Of a stretch of DNA of 64,000 nucleotides, positions 18,380 through 27,451 are shown piece by piece. Under the pieces are notes generated by a model. The model was not told the DNA's origin and made no database searches. It saw nothing but the letters and a program-made list of their open reading frames with translations. The stretch lies in the NCBI GenBank assembly GCA_903827245.1, contig CAIKHO010000074.1:1-64000 (forward strand), given 5' to 3'. Origin of the DNA: an uncultured Opitutia bacterium (GTDB taxonomy: Bacteria > Verrucomicrobiota > Verrucomicrobiia > Opitutales > Opitutaceae). Within the stretch, counting starts at the first letter, position 1; the number at the start of each line of letters is the position of its first letter. A program made the position numbers and the translations under genes.

Positions 18380-20875
18380 CTACCCTTCGCACAGCCACAG
18401 TCCGCAGCCGAGGGCCGGGACGAACAGTTCCGCCTCGACCGGCTGGGCCGCCCCTTGGCCGTTCAGACCGTAAAAACGCTCGGCGTCGGCCAGTTGCCGC
18501 CAAGCTCCGGGGATGAGCTCGGTATCAAGCGGCACGATGGCGTCGTTCAGCGTCGGGTTGACCGCGAGGAGCAGCCGCTGCGGCCCCTGTGAATGATCCG
18601 CATTGTAGATCACCGCCGTGGCCGTTGTGTCGGGGGCGAAGCAAAAACGGAAAAAGCCCTCGCTCGCCCGCGTGTAGTGCCGGAGCAGCCGGCCGGTCTC
18701 GCTCCGGCGGAATTCGATCCAGCCGGCGAAATACGCATGGGTGCCCGGAAAGCGGAAGAGCCGGCGGTAGTCGAGGGCGTTCAGGTCCCCGCGCTGGTAG
18801 GTATTGTTGACCCCCTGTTTCGAGCGCAGGAAATCCTGGCCCGAAGAAATCATCGGGATGCCGATCGAGGCGAAGAGGATCGCAGCCATCAGGTGCGTGC
18901 GTCGGCGGTCATTGGAAGTCGGCGACTGCCCGTTGCCGCTGGAGTTTTCGGTGATGATGTCGATCCACGTCTTGTCGTCGTGCGACTCGGTGTAGTTCAG
19001 CGTCTGCGCGGGCCATTTGGCATAGTGCCAGGGCGAGCCCTTCAGGAAATACTCGAACTGCTCCCGCGTCCCGCCGCCGCGGACAAACTCCCGCAGGAAA
19101 TTGCGGTAGCCGTCGTTCCACGAGGCGTAGCCTGTGTCGCGCAGCTCGCCGCCGATGTGCCCGCGGAAACTCCACGGCTCCGCGATCAGCACAATGTCCG
19201 GCTTCACCTGCTTCAGCGCGTGCTCGATGTCGCGCAGCACCTCGATCCCAATGAGGTCCGCGAGGTCAAAGCGGAAACCGTCCACGCCATAGGCCTCGAC
19301 GAGATGGATGAGGCTGTCGACGATGAGCCGGCGTGCCATCGCCGACCCGCACCGCAGGTCGTTGCCGCAGCCGCTCCAGTTCGCCAGCTGGCCCGCGCTG
19401 TCCATCTCGAAGTAGTAGAGCTTGTCGATGAACATCAGGTGCGCCGGCTCGCCGACGTGGTTGTAGACGACATCGAGGATCACCGCGATGCCGCGACGGT
19501 GGAAGGCCGCGACCAGCGCCTGGAGTTCGCGCACCCCGGAGGCCTTCAGCGGGGTCAGGCTGTAGCTGCCCTCCGGCGCAAAGTAATTGTTCGTCATGTA
19601 GCCCCAGTGGTACTCCTCCCGGGTGCGGTTATCGAATTCCTGCACCGGCTGGAGCTCGACGGCGTTCACCCCGAGCCGCTCGAGGTAAAACTCCGGGCTC
19701 TCGACCCATTTGGTCAGGCCGGTGAAGCCGAGCCGCTCGTCGCCGCTCGCGCGGACCGGGGCGTTTGCCGCCAGGTCGCGCACATGCGCCTCGGCGACGA
19801 CAAGGTCGTGCCAGGCGGGGGTCTTGAACCCGTGGTCACCCTGCCCGATCCACAAGCGGTCCAGCACGATGCCCGGGCCGTCGCGGTCCACCGCTGCCAA
19901 GGCGTACGGGTCCAGCACGCGCTGCTTCGGCACGAACAGGCCAAAGACGTCCTTCGGACCATCGATCGAATACCAGTAAAACCAGCCGTGCAAATTTTGC
20001 TCCAGGGCCAGCTCCCAGGCTCCGCGCCACTCCGGCCCGGCGCCGGCGGGCCCGTCGGCGTCCGCCGTCGGACCGGCCTCAAGGCGGCGCTGGAGTTCGT
20101 AGCGATGCGGCGCATCCTGCTCCGACAAATCGGCGCAGACGCACAGCTCCACCCGCTGGGCGCGCGGCGCGAACAGGCGGAACACGGTTTCGTCGCCGTT
20201 GACGATCGCCCCCAGCGGCAGATCGGTCTTCAGCTCGTGGAAAAACGCCCCCGGCCTCAGCGGCACATCCGAATCGGCGCCCCGGTCCGCCCAGCCAAAC
20301 TTCCACGCCTGCGTCAGGTCGAGCGGCGCCGCGAGGGTGAAGGTATAGAGATGCCGGCCCGTGCGGTCGGGATCGTACTGGTAGTTCGTGTTGCCCAGGT
20401 CGTCGCGCACGGCATTGGGCGCGTCGGCGGGCACCGGCAGCCAGCGATGGTCGCCAGTGGCGAACTTGAAGCGCTGGACCGAACCAAACTTGGCCGCCGG
20501 ACCGGACCACAGCAGGACCGGATCGTCGGCGATCTTGCCGGGAACCAGGCACCATTCCTCGCGGCCCACGGCCTGCTGCCAGTCGTTGAAGTCACCCGCG
20601 ACGTAAAGCACGTCATGGGCCGGGTCGATGTCGGGATGGCGGTCGAGCCGGACGAAAAAGAACAGCTCGTCCTGATCGTTGACGAAATAGCCGCTTTCGG
20701 CGCCAAAGGTGTAATCAGGCACCCGCGTGAGCGCGGCGAGCACAGTGCAGGCAGCGCCGTGACAGAGGGCGAAGGGCGGCGGGGCCTTCCCCCGCCAGTC
20801 GTGGGCCAGCTCGATCACGCCCGAGACCGGAGTCTCGAGCCAGGCCTGCACAATCTTGGGAGAACGCGGCGCCAT
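18380..20875 (-). CDS. GH13 alpha-glucan debranching enzyme (pullulanase/isoamylase-like)
   Basis: An 831-residue GH13 enzyme. Two beta-rich CBM48-like segments (about residues 60-185 and 220-320) precede the barrel. The catalytic elements are DVVYNHVG (467-474), DGFRFD with the nucleophile Asp537, AEPW with the acid/base Glu566, and ESHDD with the stabiliser at about Asp633. The pullulanase-type YNWGYDP motif appears as YHWGYMTNN. No signal peptide is visible, so it probably acts in the cytosol on glycogen or maltodextrin branch points. Whether it is type I pullulanase or isoamylase cannot be settled by eye. Confidence 0.85.
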   Translation of the reverse strand: MAPRSPKIVQAWLETPVSGVIELAHDWRGKAPPPFALCHGAACTVLAALTRVPDYTFGAESGYFVNDQDELFFFVRLDRHPDIDPAHDVLYVAGDFNDWQQAVGREEWCLVPGKIADDPVLLWSGPAAKFGSVQRFKFATGDHRWLPVPADAPNAVRDDLGNTNYQYDPDRTGRHLYTFTLAAPLDLTQAWKFGWADRGADSDVPLRPGAFFHELKTDLPLGAIVNGDETVFRLFAPRAQRVELCVCADLSEQDAPHRYELQRRLEAGPTADADGPAGAGPEWRGAWELALEQNLHGWFYWYSIDGPKDVFGLFVPKQRVLDPYALAAVDRDGPGIVLDRLWIGQGDHGFKTPAWHDLVVAEAHVRDLAANAPVRASGDERLGFTGLTKWVESPEFYLERLGVNAVELQPVQEFDNRTREEYHWGYMTNNYFAPEGSYSLTPLKASGVRELQALVAAFHRRGIAVILDVVYNHVGEPAHLMFIDKLYYFEMDSAGQLANWSGCGNDLRCGSAMARRLIVDSLIHLVEAYGVDGFRFDLADLIGIEVLRDIEHALKQVKPDIVLIAEPWSFRGHIGGELRDTGYASWNDGYRNFLREFVRGGGTREQFEYFLKGSPWHYAKWPAQTLNYTESHDDKTWIDIITENSSGNGQSPTSNDRRRTHLMAAILFASIGIPMISSGQDFLRSKQGVNNTYQRGDLNALDYRRLFRFPGTHAYFAGWIEFRRSETGRLLRHYTRASEGFFRFCFAPDTTATAVIYNADHSQGPQRLLLAVNPTLNDAIVPLDTELIPGAWRQLADAERFYGLNGQGAAQPVEAELFVPALGCGLWLCEG

Positions 20876-20967
20876 GCGGGATGTTCAGCATTTGCCGCGC
20901 CGCAGTCGGGACAAGGCGGAAACGCAGCGGTGCCGGGGCTATAGGGAAGAAATGATTCCCCTTAAGG

Positions 20968-21099
20968 CCGAATTTTTGGCCACGAAAAGGCACGACATGA
21001 CACGATAGGAACCTTCCGGAAGGGATCGAGGGCCCGGATTCCGAACCGCTTGGATCCTTTTTCGTGTCATGTCGTGCCTTTTCGTGGCCAAAAATTCGG
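20968..21099. repeat. Perfect 38-bp-armed inverted repeat
   Basis: The left arm at 20968-21005 (starting CCGAATTTTTGGCCACGAAA, ending GACATGACACGA) is an exact reverse complement of the right arm at 21062-21099. They are separated by 56 bases. It lies between the divergent GH13 gene and mnmA. This is the most perfect of the word-like palindromes in the window; RNA from either side would fold into a 38-bp stem. The rest of 20876-21175 holds no gene. Confidence 0.95.
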
Positions 21100-21175
21100 G
21101 GCTGCCGGCCGTTTCACCGTCCGCCGATCACGTTCGTTTGACAAAGCGGCGCGCGCCCGCGTCGTTGGATGAAAC

Positions 21176-22324
21176 GTGTCCACCCGCGAAAAAGTCCTCG
21201 TTGCCCTCTCCGGCGGAGTCGACAGCTCCGTCGCCGCGCTCCTGTTGAAGCAGCAGGGGCACGATGTCACGGGCGCGTACATGAAAAACTGGATCAACGA
21301 GGACAACATCATCGGGGACTGTCCCTGGCAGCAGGACATCGCCGACGCCCGCGCCGTGGCGGAGCGGATCGGCATCGAGTTTCACGTTGTCAACCTGATG
21401 CAGGAATACCGCGAGCGGGTCGTGGCCTACCTGCTCGACGGCTACGCCCGCGGCCTCACGCCCAACCCCGACATCATGTGCAACCGCGAGGTGAAGTTCG
21501 GCGTGTTCCGCGCCTGGGCGAAGGACCACGGTTTCGCCGCCGTGGCGACGGGGCATTACGCCCGGCAGATGGAAATGAATAAGTTGGAGACGCGACCTCC
21601 CGGTCGCGTTAACGGCGACCGGGAGGTCGCCGCCCCACCGGTGCCAGCGGGGGAATTCTCCCTGCTCGAAGGCGCCGACAAAAACAAGGACCAGTCCTAT
21701 TTTCTCGCCCTGCTGAACCAGGAGCAGATCCGCGACGCCCGCTTCCCCATCGGTCATCTCGCAAAACCTGAGTTGCGCCGTCTCGCCCGCGAGGCCGGCC
21801 TGGTCACCGCTGAGAAGAAGGACAGCCAGGGCATCTGCTTCATCGGGGAGGTGAAGATGCAGGATTTTCTCCGGACATACGTGCCCGACGCGCCCGGCCC
21901 GATCGTGCGCGCCTCGGACGGCCGGGAACTCGGCCGGCACCGCGGCCTGCATTTCTATACCCTCGGCCAGCGCCGCGGCATTGGCGTGCCGTCCAATGCC
22001 GATCACGAGGCCTACGTCGTGGTGGGCAAACGCGCCGCCGACCGCGCCCTGCTCGTGGCGTTCGACCATCCCGAAGCGCCCGGCCTGTTTCAGCGCGAGG
22101 TGCGTGTGCATTCACTGAGCTGGACCGGTGTCCCGTTCACCACGCCGCGCTTGCTCGAGGGCCGCGTGCGCTATCGCGATCCCCGCGTGCCCCTGCAATT
22201 CACGCCCGAGGGCGGTGGCACCGCCTTGGTCCGTTTCGATGAGCCGCAACGCGCACTCGCCAGCGGGCAGGTTCTTGCGCTCTATGCGGGCGAGCAACTG
22301 CTCGGGGGCGGCATTTATGTCTGA
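21176..22324 (+). CDS. mnmA: tRNA 2-thiouridylase MnmA
   Basis: A 382-residue tRNA-specific 2-thiouridylase acting on U34 of Lys, Glu and Gln tRNAs. The PP-loop SGGVDS is at residues 12-17, the catalytic Cys is in [12 protein letters not shown] (Cys102), and the partner Cys in DSQGICFIG (Cys221). [14 protein letters not shown] is the conserved tRNA-contact segment. The start is GTG at 21176. Between ATGHYAR and LLEGAD the protein has about 30 extra residues, largely encoded by a perfect palindrome at 21592-21630. The insertion keeps the frame and both catalytic Cys residues. Confidence 0.93.
   Translation: MSTREKVLVALSGGVDSSVAALLLKQQGHDVTGAYMKNWINEDNIIGDCPWQQDIADARAVAERIGIEFHVVNLMQEYRERVVAYLLDGYARGLTPNPDIMCNREVKFGVFRAWAKDHGFAAVATGHYARQMEMNKLETRPPGRVNGDREVAAPPVPAGEFSLLEGADKNKDQSYFLALLNQEQIRDARFPIGHLAKPELRRLAREAGLVTAEKKDSQGICFIGEVKMQDFLRTYVPDAPGPIVRASDGRELGRHRGLHFYTLGQRRGIGVPSNADHEAYVVVGKRAADRALLVAFDHPEAPGLFQREVRVHSLSWTGVPFTTPRLLEGRVRYRDPRVPLQFTPEGGGTALVRFDEPQRALASGQVLALYAGEQLLGGGIYV
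21592..21630. repeat. Palindromic element inserted in frame inside mnmA
   Basis: Perfect 16-base arms GCGACCTCCCGGTCGC (21592-21607) and GCGACCGGGAGGTCGC (21615-21630) flank a 7-base loop. It lies wholly within the mnmA coding sequence and is translated as [15 protein letters not shown] at about residues 139-153. The position is a variable loop between the ATP-pyrophosphatase domain and the tRNA-contact segment. The palindrome resembles intergenic repeats in style. Confidence 0.9.
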
Positions 22325-22383
22325 TCCCGGGAGTGCGCAAAACCCGTGACGTCCCCCGCGGCAAGCCCACACTTCCAGGCTGA

Positions 22384-24597
22384 ATGACAGCGATCTTGCC
22401 ATGGCACAGGCTCGGCCGCCTCGCCGACCATGAGTCGCTGCAGCCGGATCTCGGCCGGGCGATCCGGGCGACGATCGCCTTCATGGTGCCGCTGCTGCTC
22501 GCCGCCGCCGGCTGGCTCCCGTGGGAGATGACCTTTGTAGCGCTCACCGCGCAAAATATCGCGATGGTGGACGTGCGCGGCCCCTATGCCCTGCGCTTCG
22601 GGCTGCTGCTCGCGATGGCCGCGATCCTGACGGGCGCAGTGGGGCTCGGCGCGCTGGCGTCCACTCATCTGCTCGCGGCTGCGGTGGGCATGGGATTCAT
22701 GGCGGTCTGCGGCGGCTTGTGGCGGCATCTCAACAGCGACTACGGCCCGTCGATGGCGATCTCCTCGATCCTGGTGTTCCTGCTCGCGCTCAACACTCCG
22801 GCCGGCGCCCCGGCCGCCGGACACCACATGGTCGCCGCCCTGGCCGGCGGCGCCTGGGGCGTGATCCTGCAAGTCGTGAACTGGCCTTTCCGCCCGCAGC
22901 ATCCCCTGCGGCGGGCCGCGGCGGACAGCTGGCTCGCTGTCGCCGACCTGTTCGCGGCCATGGCCCCGGGCGAACCGGCGGACAGCGCCCGCCGGGCGCA
23001 AAATGTCGCCGAACGCGAAGCCGCCCTGCGGACCACGCTCGATAAAACCTATGCAACGCTCGCCGTCGCGGGAGCCGCCCGGGCCAGTCCGCTCCTGGCC
23101 CGGCTCGAGCGCCTGAACCTGGCCGCCGCCCGGCTGGCCACGCGGGTCGTGGCCTTCAACACCGCCTTCGAATCCCTGATGGCCGGGCCGGAATTCGCCG
23201 GGTTGATGCCCTCCTTCCTGCCGGCCCTGGCCTCGCTCACCAACACGTCGCGCACCGTGGCGCTCGCGGTGGTGTCGCGGCAACCCGCGCACCTCGCCAC
23301 CGCCGACGTGCGGCTGCGACGCCTGACGAACCTGCTCCGCGTGTTGCGCGCGCGGGTGGCCGCGCAGACCGGCGCCACCCACGCGGGCGGCCAGCTGCTT
23401 GAAATTCTCCGCCAGATCGAGCTGCTGCTGCCGGAGATTCGCGACGCGCTGCGCGCCACGATCGACCGGGCCGACGAACGCGCGGCCTTTTCGCTGGAAC
23501 TGTTCGACCTCGATACCTGGACACTGCGACCGCTCGCCTCCGCCCTGAACCTTCGCTCGCGTGTCGACCCCGCGCTCGTGCGCTACACCTTGCGACTTGC
23601 CGCCCTGACCATCGTGGGGGTGCTCATCTTCAAGGTGTATGCCCTGCCCCATGGTTACTGGCTGCCCTTCACCATGGTCGTGGTTCTGCAGCCCGATTAT
23701 GGCTCCACCCGCCAGCGGGCGGCGCAGCGCGTCCTTGGCACCCTCGCCGGCAGCCTGCTCGCCAGCCTGCTGCTGTGGCTGCACCTGCCCTTTGTCGTGC
23801 TGGCGGCTGCCACTGCCGTGACGATCTTCATCTTCGGTTTTCTCGTGAAGCGGAACTACGGCGTGGCCGTGATCTTTGTCACGTTGTTCATCGTGCTGCT
23901 GACCGAGGCCAACGGGCCGGTGACCATCGCCTTCACGGCCGAGCGCATCGGCAGCACGCTCGCCGGCGGCGCGCTGGCGTTACTCGCCGCCCTGTTTTTC
24001 TGGCCGATCTGGGAGCGCGACCGCTTTCCCCCGGTGCTCGCCCTGGCGCTGCGCGGCAACCGCGACTACCTCCGGCTGCTCACCGCCCGGCTCGCCGGCG
24101 GCAGGGCCTACGACGAGGAGGCGGTCGCGGCCAAGCGGCGTGCCGAGTCGGCCAACAGTGCCGTTTTCTCCTCGTTGCAGCGCATGATCGGCGACCCAAA
24201 GAATCAGCAGGACGGGATCGAGCAGGCCGCCGCCCTGGCCAACGGCAACCAGCGGCTCACGCGGGCCCTGACCGTGATCACGCTGCACCTCACGCCCGGC
24301 ACGCCCATGGACCGGCCGGAGCTGGCGCGCTTCGCCTGGCTCGCCGGCCACACCCTCGAGGCCCTGGCCGGGGCTGTCGTGGCGGACGAGACCGCCGCGA
24401 CCGGCCTCGCGGCGTTGCTGGCAGAGCTCGAGAATTTCCGCTTTCCCGCACCGGGAGCGGAGGCCGGCACGGCGGCCGCCCAGCGCGACCACTGGGTCTT
24501 CGCGCAGCTGAACCAGGCATCCACTGAGCTCAGCGCCATGATCCTCGCCGCGGACCGCCCGGGTTCCGACCGGACCGCCGAAGTTGCTGCCGTCTGA
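22384..24597 (+). CDS. FUSC-family inner membrane protein (YccS/aromatic-acid-exporter-like)
   Basis: A 737-residue protein with the FUSC architecture. One block of about six membrane segments lies at residues 25-165, a long cytoplasmic region follows to about 395, then a second block at about 400-545 and a cytoplasmic C-terminal tail. The second block opens VRYTLRLAALTIVGVLIFKV and contains WLPFTMVVVLQPDYGSTRQR with AAQRVLGTLAGS, the FUSC signature. Members include YccS and AaeB and are thought to export aromatic acids or other organic compounds. It starts 59 bases after mnmA. Substrate unknown. Confidence 0.85.
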   Translation: MTAILPWHRLGRLADHESLQPDLGRAIRATIAFMVPLLLAAAGWLPWEMTFVALTAQNIAMVDVRGPYALRFGLLLAMAAILTGAVGLGALASTHLLAAAVGMGFMAVCGGLWRHLNSDYGPSMAISSILVFLLALNTPAGAPAAGHHMVAALAGGAWGVILQVVNWPFRPQHPLRRAAADSWLAVADLFAAMAPGEPADSARRAQNVAEREAALRTTLDKTYATLAVAGAARASPLLARLERLNLAAARLATRVVAFNTAFESLMAGPEFAGLMPSFLPALASLTNTSRTVALAVVSRQPAHLATADVRLRRLTNLLRVLRARVAAQTGATHAGGQLLEILRQIELLLPEIRDALRATIDRADERAAFSLELFDLDTWTLRPLASALNLRSRVDPALVRYTLRLAALTIVGVLIFKVYALPHGYWLPFTMVVVLQPDYGSTRQRAAQRVLGTLAGSLLASLLLWLHLPFVVLAAATAVTIFIFGFLVKRNYGVAVIFVTLFIVLLTEANGPVTIAFTAERIGSTLAGGALALLAALFFWPIWERDRFPPVLALALRGNRDYLRLLTARLAGGRAYDEEAVAAKRRAESANSAVFSSLQRMIGDPKNQQDGIEQAAALANGNQRLTRALTVITLHLTPGTPMDRPELARFAWLAGHTLEALAGAVVADETAATGLAALLAELENFRFPAPGAEAGTAAAQRDHWVFAQLNQASTELSAMILAADRPGSDRTAEVAAV

Positions 24598-24648
24598 GTG
24601 CTTGAGGCAGGAGCCTGCTTGCCGGCTTCTCCAACGGTCTGGCTCAGC

Positions 24649-25158
24649 TCAGAGTGAGATTTCCCTGAAGGCAGGGTCGCTGTGCAATCGTTCCAGCCAC
24701 TTCGGGTCGGTCGCGACCCGGATGCGGGCGTCGTCGGGATGTGCGACAGCGGCCTTCTTCATGAGTGTCAGGGCCTCATCATTGCGGCCGAGGAGGGCAA
24801 GGATCCAGGCCTGCTGGAGCAGATCGCCGGGATTTTTCTGCAATTTGTAGCGATCGGCGTGCGCCTCGAGCGCCTGGCGATACGCCGTGCGCGCGCCGGC
24901 GAGATTGTTCATCCGCCGCTGCGTGACCCCGAGGCTTTCCCAGTATTCCGGCACGTCGGGACAAAGCCCGGTCGCCTGCTGGTACAGGCCCTCCGCCCGC
25001 GTGAAGTCCTTCAGGGTGAGCGCGAATTCCGCCTCACTCGCCAGGCTCGCAGCCTGCTTGCGCTGCAGCGGGCTGATTTCCTTCGGCTTGGGCTTGCAGG
25101 CGGGGCAGAGGCACAGCGTCAGGCCAAGCAGGACGGCGGTCAGGCGTTTCGTGATCAC
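24649..25158 (-). CDS. TPR-repeat lipoprotein (putative)
   Basis: A 169-residue protein with a signal sequence MITKRLTAVLLGLTLCLCPA followed by Cys, a plausible but atypical lipobox. The mature part contains TPR-like helices: AEFALTLKDFTRAEGLYQQA, PEYWESLGVTQRRMNNLAGA, and LLQQAWILALLGRNDEALTL. It probably sits in the periplasm and mediates protein contacts. The start is GTG at 25158, 3 bases after the DUF899 gene stop, so the two are co-transcribed at the distal end of the dcw/obgE transcript. Confidence 0.75.
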   Translation of the reverse strand: MITKRLTAVLLGLTLCLCPACKPKPKEISPLQRKQAASLASEAEFALTLKDFTRAEGLYQQATGLCPDVPEYWESLGVTQRRMNNLAGARTAYRQALEAHADRYKLQKNPGDLLQQAWILALLGRNDEALTLMKKAAVAHPDDARIRVATDPKWLERLHSDPAFREISL

Positions 25159-25161
25159 GCC

Positions 25162-25728
25162 CTAATAGCGGTATTTCGGACCCCAGCCGTCAACTCCGTC
25201 CGCCAGCAACGCAAAAAAATGCCAGGCGCTGCAGAACGGGTCGAAGGGACCGAAGGGAGCAGACGCCACGCGAAAAATCTTCCCGCGGACCAGCCGGAAG
25301 GTCGACACGCCGGGCTGCGGATTGTCGCCGTCCATGAAACCCATGTCGGTGATGAAGGTGGAGCCGTCCCCGGAATAAAACGGAAAGTTCCAGCCGCGGC
25401 TCCGGGCGAATTTTTTCTGGGCCGCCGGGGCGTCGGGCGAAACCACGGCGAACGCCGCCCGGTCCGCAAGGTGCGGCAGCAGTCCGTTGAAGCCGTCGGC
25501 CCACAAGGTGCAATACGGGCAGGACCGGCCCATGTTGTGCACAACCACAAGGTCCCGCTTGTCCCCAAAGAGGGCCGAGAGCCGGACTGGGCCGCGCGGG
25601 CCAGCGAGCACATAGTCTTCCACGGCGGTCCGCGGGAGGCGGCGCTTGAGCGCGGCGAGGGCCTGGTGCTCGCGCACCAAGCGGGCCTCAAGCCGGCAGA
25701 TTTTTCCCGTGATCGCCTTGGGGTTCAT
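25162..25728 (-). CDS. DUF899 thioredoxin-fold protein
   Basis: A 188-residue protein of the DUF899 group, which adopts a thioredoxin-like fold. It has YVLAGPRGPVRLSALFG, then VVHNMGRSCPYCTLWADGFN with a CPYC redox-type motif, and later SPDAPAAQKKFARSRGWNFP. The CxxC suggests thiol chemistry, but members are not functionally characterised. The ATG at 25728 is used; an earlier in-frame start (25764) would overlap the secretion-ATPase gene. It is wedged 10 bases after that gene and 3 bases before the TPR lipoprotein gene. The gene ends in TAG. Confidence 0.8.
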   Translation of the reverse strand: MNPKAITGKICRLEARLVREHQALAALKRRLPRTAVEDYVLAGPRGPVRLSALFGDKRDLVVVHNMGRSCPYCTLWADGFNGLLPHLADRAAFAVVSPDAPAAQKKFARSRGWNFPFYSGDGSTFITDMGFMDGDNPQPGVSTFRLVRGKIFRVASAPFGPFDPFCSAWHFFALLADGVDGWGPKYRY

Positions 25729-25738
25729 CGCGATCAGC

Positions 25739-27448
25739 TCACATGTCCGGCGGAACGGTGGCAATGGCGTCCTCGATGGTGGTCAGGCCTTCCTTCACCT
25801 TCAGCAGGCTGTCCTGGTGCAGGGTCTTCATGCCGCCGCGCATCGCGATTTTCTTCAGCTCTGCGGTCTCCAGCTCCTTGTTGATGCCCTCGACCAGCTC
25901 CTCGTTGGTGATCATCAGCTCGTGGATGCCCACGCGGCCCTTGTAGCCGCTGCCGCCGCACTTCGGGCAGCCCTTCGGGTTGTGCTTGTAGATCTGTCCG
26001 CTCCAGCCGATGCCCTTTTCCAGGACTTCCTTTTCGCGGTCCTTGGCCTCGTACACGAGACGGCAGGTCTTGCACACCCGCCGCATCAGGCGCTGGGCGC
26101 AGACGCAGAGCAGCGAGGAGGACACCATGAACGGCTCGATGCCCATGTCGGCGAGGCGCGCCACCGTCGAGGGCGCGTCATTGGTGTGCAGCGTGCTGAT
26201 CAGAAGGTGGCCGGTGAGCGCGGCCTCGACGGCAATCTGGGCCGTCTCCTTGTCGCGGATTTCGCCCACGAGGATGATGTCGGGATCCTGCCGCAGGAAC
26301 GAGCGCAGCGCCGCGGCGAAGGTCAGCCCGATCTGCCGGTGCATCTGCATCTGGTTGATCCCGTTCAGCGTGTACTCGATGGGGTCCTCGGCGGTGCGGA
26401 TGACGATTTCGGAGGAATTGATCTCGTTGAGCGCGGAGTATAGCGTCATCGACTTGCCGGAACCCGTGGGGCCGCAGTGCAGGATCATGCCGTAGGGCTG
26501 GCGGATCACCGCGCGGTACCGGGCGAGATTCTCCTAGGTGAACCCGAGGGCGGGCAGCGGCAGCGTGCTCTTCTGCTTGTCGAGGATACGCATGACCACG
26601 CCCTCCCCGTGATTGAGCGGGGCGGTCGAGACGCGCAGGTCGATGTCGAGGGACTTCTTGGTGTACTGCTTGAAGACAATGCGACCGTCCTGCGGCAGGC
26701 GCCGCTCGGAGATGTCCAGGTTGCACATGATCTTCAGGCGGGCCACCAGCGCGGGGCCGACCTTGGCCGGGAGGCGGAGCTTTTCCTGGCAGACGCCGTC
26801 GATGCGGTAGCGGACGATGATCTCCTTCTCCTGCGGCTCGATGTGAATGTCGCTCGTCCCGGCGTAGTAGGCGTCCTCGATGATGCGGTTGGACAGCTGG
26901 ATGATGGGGCCGGACTCCTCGTTGACATCGTCATCCTTGAGTTCGCCCTCACCCTCGGCCCCGAATTCCGCGCCGATCTGGAGCACGACATCGTCAAAGC
27001 CAGCCGGCCGTTCATTGCCCTTGCTGAATTTTTCGCGGATGTCCTTGTCGCGGCCGAGCAGGCGGATGACCCGCTTGCCGGTCATCTCCTGGATCTTGGT
27101 CGGGATGCTCAGCTCGAACGGATTGGCAAAGGCGACAAGGAGGAAGTCGCCCACCTGGCCCACCGGCAGGACCAGGTTCTCCTGGCAGAATTCCTGGGGG
27201 ATGCGCTCGAACGTCTCGTTGCCCACGCGGTAGCGGGAGACATTGAAGGGCGCGAGCCCGAGGGCGCGGGCCTTGGCCACGAGGCACTGGAAGGGCGAGA
27301 CCGCGTATTCCTACTGCAGCAGCTTGTCCAGGGCATCGCCGCTGAGGTCTTCGGGGACCTTGATGATCGTCAGCCGCTGCTCCGTGCTGAGCCGGCCCAT
27401 TTCCTCCAGCTTGGTGACGATCTGCGTCTGGACTTTTCCGAGCGGCAT
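25739..27448 (-). pseudogene. GspE/PilB-type secretion ATPase interrupted by two in-frame TAG codons
   Basis: One frame of 570 codons runs from ATG 27448 (MPLGKVQTQIVTKLEEMGRL) to TGA 25739, the normal GspE/PilB length, but has TAG at codon 46 (27311-27313, LDKLLQ-TAG-EYAVSPFQ) and codon 305 (26534-26536, LPALGFT-TAG-ENLARYR). Everything else looks intact: the N-domain, GTSDIHIEPQ, Walker A GPTGSGKS (about codons 326-333), the Asp box [24 protein letters not shown], and a four-Cys zinc motif (CKTC ... CPKC). The family powers type II secretion or type IV pilus assembly. TAG is an ordinary stop in neighbouring genes, so loss of function, sequence error and readthrough all remain possible. Confidence 0.85.
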
Positions 27449-27451
27449 GGT

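Noticed and set aside
18593-20944. 783-codon plus-strand open frame opposite the GH13 enzyme
   Set aside because: Antisense shadow; the minus strand encodes a complete GH13 enzyme with all catalytic motifs.
25739-27448. Genome-wide reassignment of TAG to a sense codon
   Set aside because: Several unrelated complete genes here (rluE, tpiA, DUF899, symporter, the 461-residue membrane protein) end at TAG at the expected length.
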